DNA of 64,000 bases from NCBI RefSeq assembly GCF_001038485.1, contig NZ_LDUE01000019.1, forward strand, positions 1 through 64,000, in the 5' to 3' direction. How positions within the stretch are numbered: the stretch's first letter is position 1; every line of letters begins with the position of its first letter. The notes below the pieces were generated by a model. It worked only from the letters and a program-made list of their open reading frames with translations. It was not told the origin of the DNA and made no database searches. Below are positions 9,206-18,142 of this stretch, piece by piece. A program made the position numbers and the translations under genes. Source of the stretch: Ornithinibacillus californiensis. Its GTDB lineage: Bacteria > Bacillota > Bacilli > Bacillales > Amphibacillaceae.

Positions 9206-9235
9206 GTGACAGAATAGCCTATTATCCGATATAAT
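9206..9235 (+). promoter_or_regulatory. SigA-type promoter of the proline dehydrogenase gene
   Basis: The -35 GTGACA (9206-9211) and -10 TATAAT (9230-9235) are separated by 18 nt. The -10 ends about 29 nt before the ATG, giving a short leader with an AATGAGGT ribosome site. Confidence 0.55.
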
Positions 9236-9264
9236 AAAAGAAAAAAGCAAATGAGGTATGCATA

Positions 9265-10242
9265 ATGAATTTAAAGGATTTCTTCATTGGTATGTCACAA
9301 AATCAATTGTTAAACAGTTCTGCTAAAAAATATGGTTTAAAGTTAGGGGCTCAATCTGTCGTTGCTGGTACTAATGTTCAAGATATGATTCAAAGTGTTA
9401 AAGAACTAAACAACACTGGTATCTCAGCAACCATTGATAATTTAGGTGAGTTTGTAACCGAAAAAGAAGAAGCTATTAAAGCAAAGAACCAGATTCTAGA
9501 AGTAATTGAAGCAATTCGTACGAATGAGGTAGATGCTCATATTTCATTAAAGCCTACCCAACTTGGACTTGATATCGACTATGACTTTTGTAAGCAGAAC
9601 TTAAAAGAAATCGCTTACAAAGCAAATGAATATGGAATTTTCATTAATTTTGATATGGAAGACTATGATCATTTAAAACCATCATTTGATTTATTGGATG
9701 AGCTTTCTATGGAATTTGATAATTTAGGTACGGTTATCCAAGCTTATTTCTATGAATCTGTTAAAAATATTGAGAGATACAAAGACTATCGCCTTCGCAT
9801 TGTGAAAGGTGCATATAAAGAACCAGAAACAGTTGCATTCCAGAATAAAAAGGATATTGATCAAAACTTTCTTAAACTAATTGAATACCATCTATTAAGT
9901 GGTAAATTTACTTCTATTGCAACACACGACCATCATGTAATCAATCATGTGAAGCAATTTGTTAAAGAGAATAACATTCCATTGGACAAGTTTGAATTCC
10001 AGATGCTTTATGGTTTCCGTAAAGATCTTCAATTAGAGTTAGCAAAAGAAGGATACAACTTCTGTACGTATGTTCCATTTGGAGATGACTGGTATGGTTA
10101 CTTCATGCGCCGTTTAGCAGAACGTCCGCAGAACATTAATTTAATGGTGAAACAAGTATTTAATAAGAAAACCAATACGGTACTAGGTGTGGCTGCAGGT
10201 GCATTTGTATTAGGTAGATTAAGTAAGAAGAGAAAAAAATAG
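9265..10242 (+). CDS. Proline dehydrogenase (monofunctional)
   Basis: A 325-aa FAD enzyme that oxidises L-proline to delta-1-pyrroline-5-carboxylate. The beta/alpha-barrel motifs are visible: HISLKPTQLGLD (substrate and FAD Lys), FINFDMEDYDHLKP, RLRIVKGAYKEPE (FAD Arg/Lys) and IATHDHHVINHV. The C-terminal FQMLYGFRKDLQ and YVPFGDDWYGYFMRRLAERPQN contain the Arg-Arg pair that binds the proline carboxylate. It stands alone with its own promoter and terminator; the P5C dehydrogenase gene is not adjacent. The protein is about 20 residues longer than Bacillus PutB and ends in a short hydrophobic stretch (VLGVAAGAFVLG) followed by a Lys/Arg-rich tail. That tail may give peripheral membrane contact (inference). 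Confidence 0.88.
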   Translation: MNLKDFFIGMSQNQLLNSSAKKYGLKLGAQSVVAGTNVQDMIQSVKELNNTGISATIDNLGEFVTEKEEAIKAKNQILEVIEAIRTNEVDAHISLKPTQLGLDIDYDFCKQNLKEIAYKANEYGIFINFDMEDYDHLKPSFDLLDELSMEFDNLGTVIQAYFYESVKNIERYKDYRLRIVKGAYKEPETVAFQNKKDIDQNFLKLIEYHLLSGKFTSIATHDHHVINHVKQFVKENNIPLDKFEFQMLYGFRKDLQLELAKEGYNFCTYVPFGDDWYGYFMRRLAERPQNINLMVKQVFNKKTNTVLGVAAGAFVLGRLSKKRKK

Positions 10243-10253
10243 TAGAATTAGAG

Positions 10254-10286
10254 AAATCCACCAGCATATATGTTGGTGGATTTTTT
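10254..10286 (+). terminator. Terminator of the proline dehydrogenase gene
   Basis: AAATCCACCA and TGGTGGATTT form a near-perfect stem around an AT-rich loop, followed by a T-run, 12 nt after the stop codon. Confidence 0.8.
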
Positions 10287-10376
10287 AATAGCTTTGGACC
10301 TACTTGAAAAGATGTTGTATTTATTGGACACATTCTGTTTTTTTCAATAGCCACCACTCCTCCTTATAAAACAGCA

Positions 10377-10413
10377 AAAGTAAAAGCCCTCCATCACGCG
10401 GATAAAGGACTTT
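10377..10413 (-). terminator. Possible terminator of the amino acid ABC operon
   Basis: On the minus strand, AAGTCCTTTATCC and GGAGGGCTT form an imperfect stem followed by TTTACTTTT, just downstream of the ATPase stop. Pairing is imperfect, so confidence is moderate. Confidence 0.45.
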
Positions 10414-10423
10414 TCCCCCTAAG

Positions 10424-11146
10424 CTATAACACCTTACTCAAGAAATCCTGTGTACGAGGACTCTTCGGCTGACCAAAGACTTCGGATGGGGTGCCTTCCT
10501 CCACTAACACGCCCTCATCCATAAATAGCACGCGATCCCCCATCTCTCTAGCAAAGCCCATTTCATGTGTAACGACTACCATCGTCATCCCCTCTAAAGC
10601 AAGCTGTTTCATCACATCTAGCACTTCTTTTACCATTTCTGGATCCAGTGCAGAAGTTGGCTCATCAAATAGCATTACTTTTGGTTTCATTGCCAAAGCT
10701 CTAGCAATCGCGACCCGTTGCATTTGTCCACCAGATAGCTGCTCTGGATAAGCATGAGCTTTATCGCGAAGGCCGACCTTTTCCAACAATTGATATGCTA
10801 AATCCTCCGCTTCTACCTGGTGCATATTTCGTATTTTTACCGGTGCGATGGTTATATTTTCTAGCACGTTCATGTGTGGAAATAAATTAAACTGCTGAAA
10901 TACCATCCCTACTTCTTTACGGATTTCGTTAATATCCGTAGTAGGATCATTTACTTTCACATCATTAATATATACTTCACCATCTGTAATATCTTCTAGC
11001 AAATTAATACATCGCAGGAAGGTACTTTTTCCGGACCCACTTGGCCCAATAACACAGACTACTTCCTTTTCACTTATCTCACAATCGATACCCTTTAGTA
11101 CTTTTAACTCTCCAAATGATTTATGCAAGCCTTTAATTTTTATCAT
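10424..11146 (-). CDS. Polar amino acid ABC transporter, ATP-binding protein
   Basis: A 240-aa cytoplasmic ATPase of the GlnQ/HisP type. It has Walker [10 protein letters not shown] (about 33-41), Q-loop [17 protein letters not shown], signature [15 protein letters not shown], Walker [15 protein letters not shown] and switch His in [10 protein letters not shown]. The order and wording ([24 protein letters not shown]) are diagnostic of the polar amino acid uptake subfamily. It is the last gene of a receptor, permease, ATPase operon with 12 nt between it and the permease. It energises import of an amino acid, possibly glutamine, arginine or cystine; the substrate is not resolved. Confidence 0.92.
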   Translation of the reverse strand: MIKIKGLHKSFGELKVLKGIDCEISEKEVVCVIGPSGSGKSTFLRCINLLEDITDGEVYINDVKVNDPTTDINEIRKEVGMVFQQFNLFPHMNVLENITIAPVKIRNMHQVEAEDLAYQLLEKVGLRDKAHAYPEQLSGGQMQRVAIARALAMKPKVMLFDEPTSALDPEMVKEVLDVMKQLALEGMTMVVVTHEMGFAREMGDRVLFMDEGVLVEEGTPSEVFGQPKSPRTQDFLSKVL

Positions 11147-11158
11147 GTCATCACCTTC

Positions 11159-11887
11159 CTATGAAGCCCGACCGAATGAGAATATTCGGCGCCTTTGTGA
11201 AGGAATATAACTATTACTGTACCGTTTTTCTACATAGGTAATCAGTTTTGTAAATATCCACGTTAATATTAAGTATAAAATGGCAGCCGTAATGTATGGT
11301 TCCCAAAAACGCTGATATGCTCCAGCGACTACTTTACCTGCATATAAGATATCCGTCGCAGCTATGACCGTAACCAAGGAAGAATCTTTCAGTAGTGCGA
11401 TTAATTCATTACCAAGTGGAGGAACCATGCGACGAATTGCTTGTGGCAAGACAATATATCGCATCGCCTCTTTCCTCGGCATACCAAGAGACCTAGCTGC
11501 TTCCATTTGCCCTTTTTCAATCGACTGAATGCCTGCACGAATAATTTCTGCATTATAGGCAGCACAGTTTAACATCAGTGCGGTTGCACCCGATACAAAG
11601 AAGCCTAGAGACTGGCCAAATATCGATGGTATAAGGGCTGTATGGATCAGTAGAATTTGTACTAAAAGTGGTGTTCCACGGAAAAAATCCACATAGAATT
11701 TACTAGGATAATATACCCATCTTTTCTTTGAAAGTTTTCCTATCCCAAGAAAGAGCCCAAAAATGACACCACCTATGTACCCTACAGCAGTTAAACTTAA
11801 TGTTACCCATATACCGCGAATAAAGAGCTCTTTGTAATTCCATATCATATCAAATCGGATATTGTCTAAAAAATCTATTACGACCAC
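11159..11887 (-). CDS. Polar amino acid ABC transporter, permease
   Basis: A 242-aa integral membrane protein of the HisM/GlnP family with about five segments. The block GTPLLVQILLIHT (family GTPLLVQL) and the EAA loop EAARSLGMPRKEAMRYIVLPQAIRRMVPPLGNELIALLKDSSL are clear. One such subunit forms a homodimer with the ATPase. It sits between the receptor and ATPase genes with short gaps. The ATG at 11887 is used; a downstream Met within MIWNYKELF is an alternative start that would drop about 13 residues. Confidence 0.9.
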   Translation of the reverse strand: MVVIDFLDNIRFDMIWNYKELFIRGIWVTLSLTAVGYIGGVIFGLFLGIGKLSKKRWVYYPSKFYVDFFRGTPLLVQILLIHTALIPSIFGQSLGFFVSGATALMLNCAAYNAEIIRAGIQSIEKGQMEAARSLGMPRKEAMRYIVLPQAIRRMVPPLGNELIALLKDSSLVTVIAATDILYAGKVVAGAYQRFWEPYITAAILYLILTWIFTKLITYVEKRYSNSYIPSQRRRIFSFGRAS

Positions 11888-11918
11888 CCCCAGTAAATCG
11901 CTGCTTCACTATTAGTCA

Positions 11919-12689
11919 CTATTTTAGATAGGAATCAATGATTTCTTGTAGTTTTCCATTTTCTTTTATTTCTTTAATTCCCTTATTTAACAGGTCGATA
12001 ACTTCCTTATTTCCTTTCTTTACCATTAGCCCGTAATTTTCTTTTTCAAAACTATCATCTTCAATTGTTTCCAACTCAACGTTTGGATTGTTTTTTACAT
12101 ATTCTAAAACAACCGGACTATCACCAACAGCGGCATCGGCATTACCATTCAACATTTCAGTAATCGCCAGTGGCATTGACTCGGGTGCTACAATATCTTT
12201 ACTTGTATTTCCTAAAAGGCCCTTAACAACTTCATGACCAGTGGTGTTGATTTGCACAGCAACTTTTTTCCCTTTTAAATCTTCAAATGACTCGATATCG
12301 GAATCAGCTGGTACAAGAATAAGTTGGTTTGCTACAAAGTACGGATCACTAAAGTCGAACGTTTTTCTGCGGTCCTCAGTTATGGTAATGGAAGACACTG
12401 CAAAATCAACCTCACCATTCTCTACGGCTGGAAATAATGGATCCCAACCAATGTTCTTAAATTCTACTTCAAATCCTGCAGCTTCAGCTATGGCTTTCAC
12501 AATATCAATATCAATACCAACAATGTTTCCTTTATCATCCATGTATTCCATTGGTGCATAGGCTGCATCTGTTCCAACCACTAACTTTCCATCAGCTACG
12601 CCCGAACTCGATGACCCACAAGCCGCCAACAGCGTGCTTAAACCTAGAACGAATAAACTAATAACCCAATACTTTCTTACATACTTCAT
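11919..12689 (-). CDS. Amino acid ABC transporter substrate-binding lipoprotein
   Basis: A 256-aa type II periplasmic binding protein. The lipoprotein signal is residues 1-24, ending in LSTLLAAC. The mature domain has GKLVVGTDAAYAPMEYMDDKGNIVGIDIDIVKAIAE, DFAVSSITITEDRRKTFDFSDPYF and an internal DAAVGDSPVVLEYV. These are typical of amino acid receptors, where the Asp and Arg in these blocks bind the alpha-amino and carboxyl groups. I chose the ATG at 12689 because it opens a normal signal peptide and lies 11 nt after GAGGGG. The 14 codons upstream give no sensible signal. It is the first gene of a three-gene import operon. Confidence 0.9.
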   Translation of the reverse strand: MKYVRKYWVISLFVLGLSTLLAACGSSSSGVADGKLVVGTDAAYAPMEYMDDKGNIVGIDIDIVKAIAEAAGFEVEFKNIGWDPLFPAVENGEVDFAVSSITITEDRRKTFDFSDPYFVANQLILVPADSDIESFEDLKGKKVAVQINTTGHEVVKGLLGNTSKDIVAPESMPLAITEMLNGNADAAVGDSPVVLEYVKNNPNVELETIEDDSFEKENYGLMVKKGNKEVIDLLNKGIKEIKENGKLQEIIDSYLK

Positions 12690-12967
12690 ATAAACGTATT
12701 CCCCTCTCGTATTTGTTATCATCACCATCATCTAATTATCTAATAATTTAGATGATTATTATAATTATAAGCGAACAACCTATGACATTCAATATACCTA
12801 ACGTAAAAAAAACGTATAAAAGTTGTCGATTCATGGTAAGTTTTCAATTAATTCCGCTATTCTTTCTCTATTAAACTAAAAACTTTTAGAGTTAATGTTT
12901 AAATCTATTATTTTCTGTCCATCCTTTTACTAGATTCATAAATTACAAGAGAGAGGGATGGAGAAAT

Positions 12968-14056
12968 ATGAGAAAGGGATTAACGTCATTTTTGTTATCT
13001 GGGATATTGATTGTGCTATTCTCACTACTTTCTATTAATGTAGCACAGGCAGAATCTCTAGAAAATGACCATGATAAATTGTTTGAAGTTCAAACTGATT
13101 CAATAATTATGCGAACTGCTCCAGATGAGGAAGCAGATATTGTAGGGGAATTAGTTACAGGTGATAGATTACGAACATTCGAAGAAAATAATGGATGGGT
13201 TAAAACCTTCTACAATGGACAACCGGTTTGGGTATTTTCAGAGGAATTATTATTACTAGAAGAGAATCAAAAAGAAATGGAAGATATGGAAGAAAAAAAT
13301 CAAGAAGAGGTTCCATCTGAACAGTCAGATGGTGAAAAGTCAGATGAAAAAGAGTCTGAAGCTGAAGAATCTGAGCAACAGAAGCACTTTGTATTCGAAA
13401 AACATTCACCTGAGCATGCAGTTGAGGATGAAGACTATTTACCGGAGGGGTTCTATAAGCCTAATCAAGTACAAGTATCAGAGGACACCATTGTTGTCAC
13501 GAAAAATCAATTATATGGCTATGAAATTTTGATTGATGCAGGGCACGGTGGTAAAGATTCAGGGGCTATCAGTGATGGTGTCTTGGAAAAAGACATCACT
13601 CTAGCTACTGCAGAAAAGATTGCTAAACGATTGGAGCAAGAAGGTGCAACTGTTAATTTAACAAGAGAAAATGATACGTTTATTTCTTTAGAAAATCGGG
13701 TACATCAAAGTAACACCAAAAATGCAGATGTTTTCATTAGCCTCCACTATGATTATTTTAGTGATTCAGCAGCAAATGGAATCAACACGTACTTTTATCA
13801 TGAACACACGAGCAAAGAATTGGCTGAAGAGATTCATCATGCATTAGTAGAAGAACTGGATATGACCGATCGGGGCTATCGAAAAGAGTCGTATTATGTA
13901 CTTAGAAACACACAGAAGCCTGCTGTATTACTAGAGTTAGGGTTTATGACAAATCCTGACGACTTGGAGAAAGTGAAAACAGAAGAATACCAAATCGAAG
14001 TAGCCGAAGCAATTACAAACGGCCTATTAGCGTATTTTGATAAAGAAACAGATTAA
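12968..14056 (+). CDS. N-acetylmuramoyl-L-alanine amidase with SH3 domain
   Basis: A 362-aa secreted cell-wall hydrolase that cleaves the bond between MurNAc and L-Ala of peptidoglycan. Residues 1-28 are a signal peptide ending AQA. A bacterial SH3 domain (about 38-95; IIMRTAPDEEADIVGELVTGDRL, GWVKTFYNGQPVWVF) follows, then a very acidic Glu/Ser linker (about 95-140), then an Amidase_3 domain (about 180-358). Zinc ligands are H in IDAGHGGKDSGAI, E in LEKDITLA and H in ISLHYDYF; the catalytic Glu is in LLELGFMTNPDD. GAGAGAGGGATGGAG precedes the ATG. It is monocistronic and followed by a REP hairpin. A role in wall turnover, division or sporulation is possible. Confidence 0.9.
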   Translation: MRKGLTSFLLSGILIVLFSLLSINVAQAESLENDHDKLFEVQTDSIIMRTAPDEEADIVGELVTGDRLRTFEENNGWVKTFYNGQPVWVFSEELLLLEENQKEMEDMEEKNQEEVPSEQSDGEKSDEKESEAEESEQQKHFVFEKHSPEHAVEDEDYLPEGFYKPNQVQVSEDTIVVTKNQLYGYEILIDAGHGGKDSGAISDGVLEKDITLATAEKIAKRLEQEGATVNLTRENDTFISLENRVHQSNTKNADVFISLHYDYFSDSAANGINTYFYHEHTSKELAEEIHHALVEELDMTDRGYRKESYYVLRNTQKPAVLLELGFMTNPDDLEKVKTEEYQIEVAEAITNGLLAYFDKETD

Positions 14057-14090
14057 TCGTATACCCTCCCTTTTTTTATAAAACCTAATA

Positions 14091-14132
14091 GGGACAGTCC
14101 CTCTGTGAATAATTTCACAGAGGGACTGTCCC
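14091..14132. repeat. REP-like inverted repeat, copy 1 (probable terminator)
   Basis: Perfect 19-bp arms beginning GGGACAGTCCCTCTGTGAA surround a TAAT loop, between the convergent amidase and racemase genes. It shares its TCTGTGAA arms with the copy beside the RAYT gene at 60998. It probably also ends transcription in both directions. Confidence 0.85.
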
Positions 14133-14141
14133 TAACCCTTT

Positions 14142-15257
14142 TTATAAGTCATATTCTATCTTCTGTATGCGGAATTCTTCTAGTGCTTCTTCGTCAATTT
14201 CATAGCCAATTCCAGGTGAAGTTGGTACTTTTATTACACCGTCTTCTACGACAACTTCTGGCTTAATAATATCTTTTTCCCAGTAACGAGATGAACCTGC
14301 TGTATCTCCTGGTAAGACAAAATTAGATAAAGTCGTAATCGCGACATTATGTGCTCGCCCTACACCAGCCTCCAGCATACCGCCACACCATACAGGAATC
14401 CCGTGTTCCTTACAATAATCATGTATCTTAATCGATTCAGACAAGCCACCTACACGTCCTACTTTGATATTAATAATCTTACAGCTTCCTAGCTCAATAG
14501 CCTTCTGTGCATCGTATAAGGAATGGATACTCTCATCCAAACAGATTGGTGTCTGTATTTCCTTCTGAAGCTTCGCATGATCAATAATATCATTATGCTG
14601 TAGTGGTTGTTCAATCATTAATAAATTCAAGTCATCCAGCTGCTTCAACATAGCGATATCATCTAATGTATAGGCGGAATTGGCATCCGCCATAATTGGT
14701 GTCGTTGGAAAAGCCTTACGAACCTCTCGAAGCATTTCCACATCATGACCAGGCTTTATCTTTAACTTAATCCGCTTATAACCTTGCGATAAAAAGCCAT
14801 CAATTTTTGTAAGCAATGCATCCATTGTCGGTTGTATCCCGATACTTATTCCAACATCAATTTCCGTTTTTTCTCCACCTAAAGCCGTTGCCAATGGAAT
14901 CCCTTCACGCTTTGCATAAAGGTCCCATATCGCGCCTTCAATGGCAGCCTTGGCCATATTATTGCCGCGCAACCTTCCGAACAGAGGAAATACTTCGTTC
15001 GGATGTTCAATCTCATTATCTCTTAGAATCGGAATCAAAAAGTCTTCGATAATATCTTTATTGGATTTCACTGTCTCCTCCGTATACCACGGAATTGGAA
15101 ACGAAACACTTTCTCCAAATCCACGATTGCCATCTGTATCCAACGCCTCGATAATAAAGAACTCCTTGTCCTGCATCGTTCCAAAGCTTGTCGCAAACGG
15201 ATCAATCATCCGCATCATTAATCGATGTAATATAATTTTTTTCAAAGGTATTGCCAC
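14142..15257 (-). CDS. N-succinylamino acid racemase / o-succinylbenzoate synthase-like enolase
   Basis: A 371-aa enolase-superfamily enzyme of the NSAR/OSBS (MenC) family. The N-terminal capping domain has [14 protein letters not shown] and [17 protein letters not shown]. In the barrel are the catalytic lysine pair in [10 protein letters not shown], metal ligands in [15 protein letters not shown] and CLDESIH, and the second lysine in [11 protein letters not shown] start at the GTG at 15257, 9 nt after AAGGGAG, because the ATG at 15266 is fused to that ribosome site and homologues begin at this point. The adjacent GNAT and M20 genes place it in the D- to L-amino-acid route described in Geobacillus, not menaquinone synthesis, since no other men gene is nearby. 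Confidence 0.82.
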   Translation of the reverse strand: MAIPLKKIILHRLMMRMIDPFATSFGTMQDKEFFIIEALDTDGNRGFGESVSFPIPWYTEETVKSNKDIIEDFLIPILRDNEIEHPNEVFPLFGRLRGNNMAKAAIEGAIWDLYAKREGIPLATALGGEKTEIDVGISIGIQPTMDALLTKIDGFLSQGYKRIKLKIKPGHDVEMLREVRKAFPTTPIMADANSAYTLDDIAMLKQLDDLNLLMIEQPLQHNDIIDHAKLQKEIQTPICLDESIHSLYDAQKAIELGSCKIINIKVGRVGGLSESIKIHDYCKEHGIPVWCGGMLEAGVGRAHNVAITTLSNFVLPGDTAGSSRYWEKDIIKPEVVVEDGVIKVPTSPGIGYEIDEEALEEFRIQKIEYDL

Positions 15258-15271
15258 CAGATCCATCTCCC

Positions 15272-16045
15272 TTAACGTTTTACAAAACCATAATAACTGA
15301 CATTTTCACCACGGATAACATCTTTTGCTTGATATCCATTGGAAAATAGCAATTGAAAAACTTCTCTTGTACACATCCGCCATTCACTCGCAAGGTCTAA
15401 ACTCTCTACTTTGATTTTCTGCATATTTTCAGGAATCGCTACAAACCACACATCTCCGTCTCCATCAAAAGAAACAGTTGTCCGTTTTGGATTCCTCTCC
15501 AAATCCATTTCTAATAGTAACCGAGACGTATCAAAGGAGTTGGCTAGTGATGCAATCGGTTCTTGGAAATCCCATTCAACCAAAAAACGATCAGTGGCTA
15601 GTCCCTTATTTAACCCATCTTCCATCGTGCCATAATGATTTTCCTTATAAGAAACAGCTGATCCGCCTAATTTATGTAAGTTCAAATACGCGTTGACACT
15701 TTCTAACGGATCGAATGTCCAAATCATTTTACTGTACCCTTTTTCCGCTGCCACCTCTGCCTGTTTCAACTTTATTTTCTCACCTAATCCAGACTTACGA
15801 TACTCCGGTAAAATCCCCAAAGAGTGCGAAACTAGATAAGCTTCTTTACCATCAAATCCAGCAAAACTATATTGAAACCCAATCATCTTCTCACCGAGGA
15901 AAGCTCCTATCAGGACACCACCATTATGAAAGACGGTCAACGTTTGGTGGATTGGAGTAGCCGCATCCTGCCACACAGCTTCCTCCACCGCCTGCATCTG
16001 TTCTAGTTCCGCAATTGTTTTCATTTCTCTAATTACAATTTCCAT
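15272..16045 (-). CDS. GNAT-family N-acyltransferase, probable D-amino acid N-succinyltransferase
   Basis: A 257-aa protein with an N-terminal GNAT fold. [27 protein letters not shown] contains the acetyl/succinyl-CoA loop (Q/R-x-x-G-x-G/A type: RKSGLG), and [24 protein letters not shown] is the strongly conserved block of the family linked to NSAR genes. The C-terminal ~100 residues form a family-specific extension. It lies between an NSAR and an M20 hydrolase with gaps of 9-14 nt. This is the order in which a succinyltransferase acylates the D-amino acid, NSAR racemises it and M20 releases the L-amino acid. The succinyl donor is inferred from that precedent. Confidence 0.78.
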   Translation of the reverse strand: MEIVIREMKTIAELEQMQAVEEAVWQDAATPIHQTLTVFHNGGVLIGAFLGEKMIGFQYSFAGFDGKEAYLVSHSLGILPEYRKSGLGEKIKLKQAEVAAEKGYSKMIWTFDPLESVNAYLNLHKLGGSAVSYKENHYGTMEDGLNKGLATDRFLVEWDFQEPIASLANSFDTSRLLLEMDLERNPKRTTVSFDGDGDVWFVAIPENMQKIKVESLDLASEWRMCTREVFQLLFSNGYQAKDVIRGENVSYYGFVKR

Positions 16046-16054
16046 CATATCCCC

Positions 16055-17188
16055 CTAACTTGAATACTGTTGAACGGTCAACCGTAATGCATTCAACAGA
16101 ATCTCCACACTCGGTTCAATCGCATCATAATTGAAGGTCATATCCGGGTGATGTAACCCAGGCTCCAAATTACAGCCTACCGCAAGCATGGTTGCTTTAA
16201 GCGAAGGTCGCTTAATCGTGTAAAAATGGAAATCATCCCCACCAGTTGTCGTAATCATTGGTACCAAATGCTCTTTACCAACTGTTTCCACAATCGCTTG
16301 CTCCATCAGTGTACTTGCTTCCTCATTAATCACTGCAGCAGCAACACTCGATGCAACGGTGAGATCAATTTTGACATCATGATAATCGGATAGCATGCTT
16401 CCAATCCGCTGAACTTTCTCCATCAATTCTTCCATTGCCTCATTCGTTTGAGCACGTAGATCTACTGAGAACGTTGCATTTCCAGGAATAATATTGGTGC
16501 TTTCTCCACCTGCATGGAAACTAGTCATCTTCACTGAATAAGGGATCATCGGATCAATATAAAGATTATTTAAATGCTGAAAAAATTCACTACCTATTTG
16601 AATCGCATTCGCGTTTAAATGTGGACGCGCACCATGAGCATCTTCTCCTGTAATAACGCCATGAACAGACCAAGAAGCACCGTGGCGGATAGCTGGCGAA
16701 AACTGTCCATATTCCAGTTCCTGAATTGGACGCAGATGTAGACCATAAAGGAAATCCACATCATCGACGACCCCGTGTTCTACAAGGGTTAACGCACCGT
16801 CCCCTTTTTCCTCAGCCGGTTGGAAAATAAATCGGAATGTACCATGATCTGGAACTCCATCTTCTAGAAGATGAAATAGCACACCAAGTACAATAGTCAT
16901 ATGGGCATCATGTCCACAGGAATGATTCGCTTTAAATTCCCCATTCACTTCCTGCCATAGCGCATCCATATCAGCCCTGACCGCAACGACGGGTTTTCCA
17001 CTTCCTACTTCTACAACTAGCCCTGTCGTATCATCAAACGTTCGGATTGTACAAGCTGGATTATCTTCAAGTAACCCCTTAATATACTCGGTAGTTTGGT
17101 ATTCCTTCCAACTCACCTCTGGGTTAGCATGTAAATGTTCAAAAATAACCTTTAATAATGCCCTTAAATTTTCCTTTGTTCTATCCAT
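16055..17188 (-). CDS. M20 family amidohydrolase, probable N-succinyl-L-amino acid desuccinylase
   Basis: A 377-aa zinc hydrolase of the aminoacylase/hippurate hydrolase branch. It has VVAVRADMDALWQ and ANHSCGHDAHMTIVLG (metal Cys/His and catalytic Asp), FIFQPAEEKGDGALTLVEHG (general base Glu pair), a dimerisation lid from about 175 to 290, and TTGGDDFHFYT and LEPGLHHPDMTF near the C-terminus. It opens the three-gene operon with the GNAT and NSAR genes, so hydrolysis of N-succinyl-L-amino acids is the likely step. Other N-acyl amino acids remain possible because M20 substrate range cannot be read from sequence. Confidence 0.82.
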   Translation of the reverse strand: MDRTKENLRALLKVIFEHLHANPEVSWKEYQTTEYIKGLLEDNPACTIRTFDDTTGLVVEVGSGKPVVAVRADMDALWQEVNGEFKANHSCGHDAHMTIVLGVLFHLLEDGVPDHGTFRFIFQPAEEKGDGALTLVEHGVVDDVDFLYGLHLRPIQELEYGQFSPAIRHGASWSVHGVITGEDAHGARPHLNANAIQIGSEFFQHLNNLYIDPMIPYSVKMTSFHAGGESTNIIPGNATFSVDLRAQTNEAMEELMEKVQRIGSMLSDYHDVKIDLTVASSVAAAVINEEASTLMEQAIVETVGKEHLVPMITTTGGDDFHFYTIKRPSLKATMLAVGCNLEPGLHHPDMTFNYDAIEPSVEILLNALRLTVQQYSS

Positions 17189-17388
17189 GCTGTTCTCCTT
17201 ACTCCTCTCTACACTATCCTATGCTACAATAATTATTTTTCTATTCCCTTAAATAACAATAATCAATCCAAAATCTCTTGTTAAAAAGCTTAGGCTAAAA
17301 TAGTGTAGGAGTCAATGGAATTAACTCCCGTAATAATGTGATGCATTAACTTCTTTCCATCCATCATCGCTACGGGAAATCAAACTAA

Positions 17389-17420
17389 AAAAAGAAAAAC
17401 AGGACACAAAAGTATCCTGT
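17389..17420 (-). terminator. Terminator of the ABC exporter pair
   Basis: On the minus strand, ACAGGATAC and GTGTCCTGT pair around TTTT and are followed by TTTTTC, just after the ATPase stop. Confidence 0.75.
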
Positions 17421-17435
17421 AAATCACACAACTCT

Positions 17436-18122
17436 CTATACCAAAATCGGTTCCACAACCTCACCATCCTTCATTCGGATTAACCGATTACCATACGCAG
17501 CCGCTTCCTCAGAATGAGTTACTTGAACTATCGTAATGCCTTTTTCCTGATTAATACGGTGAAACAACTCCATAATTTCTGTTCCTGTTTTACTATCTAA
17601 ATTTCCAATCGGCTCATCGGCTAGTATTAACGCCGGACTTAAAATTAACGCCCGTGCAATTGCGACACGTTGCTGCTGACCACCAGATAGTTCCCTTGGT
17701 GTATACTTTCTTCGTTCGGAAAGTCCTACAATCTCCAAAATCTCATCCAGTTGCTCCTGAAAATCAGCAGTTTTTTTCTTATCCATCGTAACTGGTAACA
17801 TAATATTTTCTTCCACTGTCAGATTCTGAACGAGATTATAAAATTGAAACACAAATCCTAGCGTTCGTCTTCGTAAAATACTTTTCTCCTTATCTTTCAT
17901 TCTATTAATGTCTTTTCCTTGAATGTATACTTGGCCAGAACTAGGCTCATCAATTCCACCAAGCAAATAAAGCAATGTACTTTTCCCAGATCCGGACGGT
18001 CCCATAATTGAGACAAAGTCCCCAGACTCAATGTGGATTTCTATATCCTTTAAAACCGCAACTTCATTTGATCCAACCTTGAAGTTTTTACATAACTTTT
18101 CTGTCTGAATGATATTCCCCAT
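17436..18122 (-). CDS. ABC transporter ATP-binding protein, LolD/MacB type
   Basis: A 228-aa cytoplasmic ATPase. It has Walker [10 protein letters not shown], the Q-loop VFQFYNLVQNLTVEENIMLPV, signature [15 protein letters not shown], Walker B LILADEPIGNLDSKTG and the switch VQVTHSEEAAAYGNRLIRMKDG. The QFYNLVQNLTVEEN and DEPIGNLDS wording is diagnostic of ATPases that pair with FtsX-type permeases. It follows the permease gene by 20 nt. Such pairs export lipids or peptides, or act in antimicrobial peptide resistance. No two-component system is adjacent, so the trigger and cargo are unknown. Confidence 0.88.
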   Translation of the reverse strand: MGNIIQTEKLCKNFKVGSNEVAVLKDIEIHIESGDFVSIMGPSGSGKSTLLYLLGGIDEPSSGQVYIQGKDINRMKDKEKSILRRRTLGFVFQFYNLVQNLTVEENIMLPVTMDKKKTADFQEQLDEILEIVGLSERRKYTPRELSGGQQQRVAIARALILSPALILADEPIGNLDSKTGTEIMELFHRINQEKGITIVQVTHSEEAAAYGNRLIRMKDGEVVEPILV

Positions 18123-18142
18123 ATGTCGTCGCCTCCCTTTAC

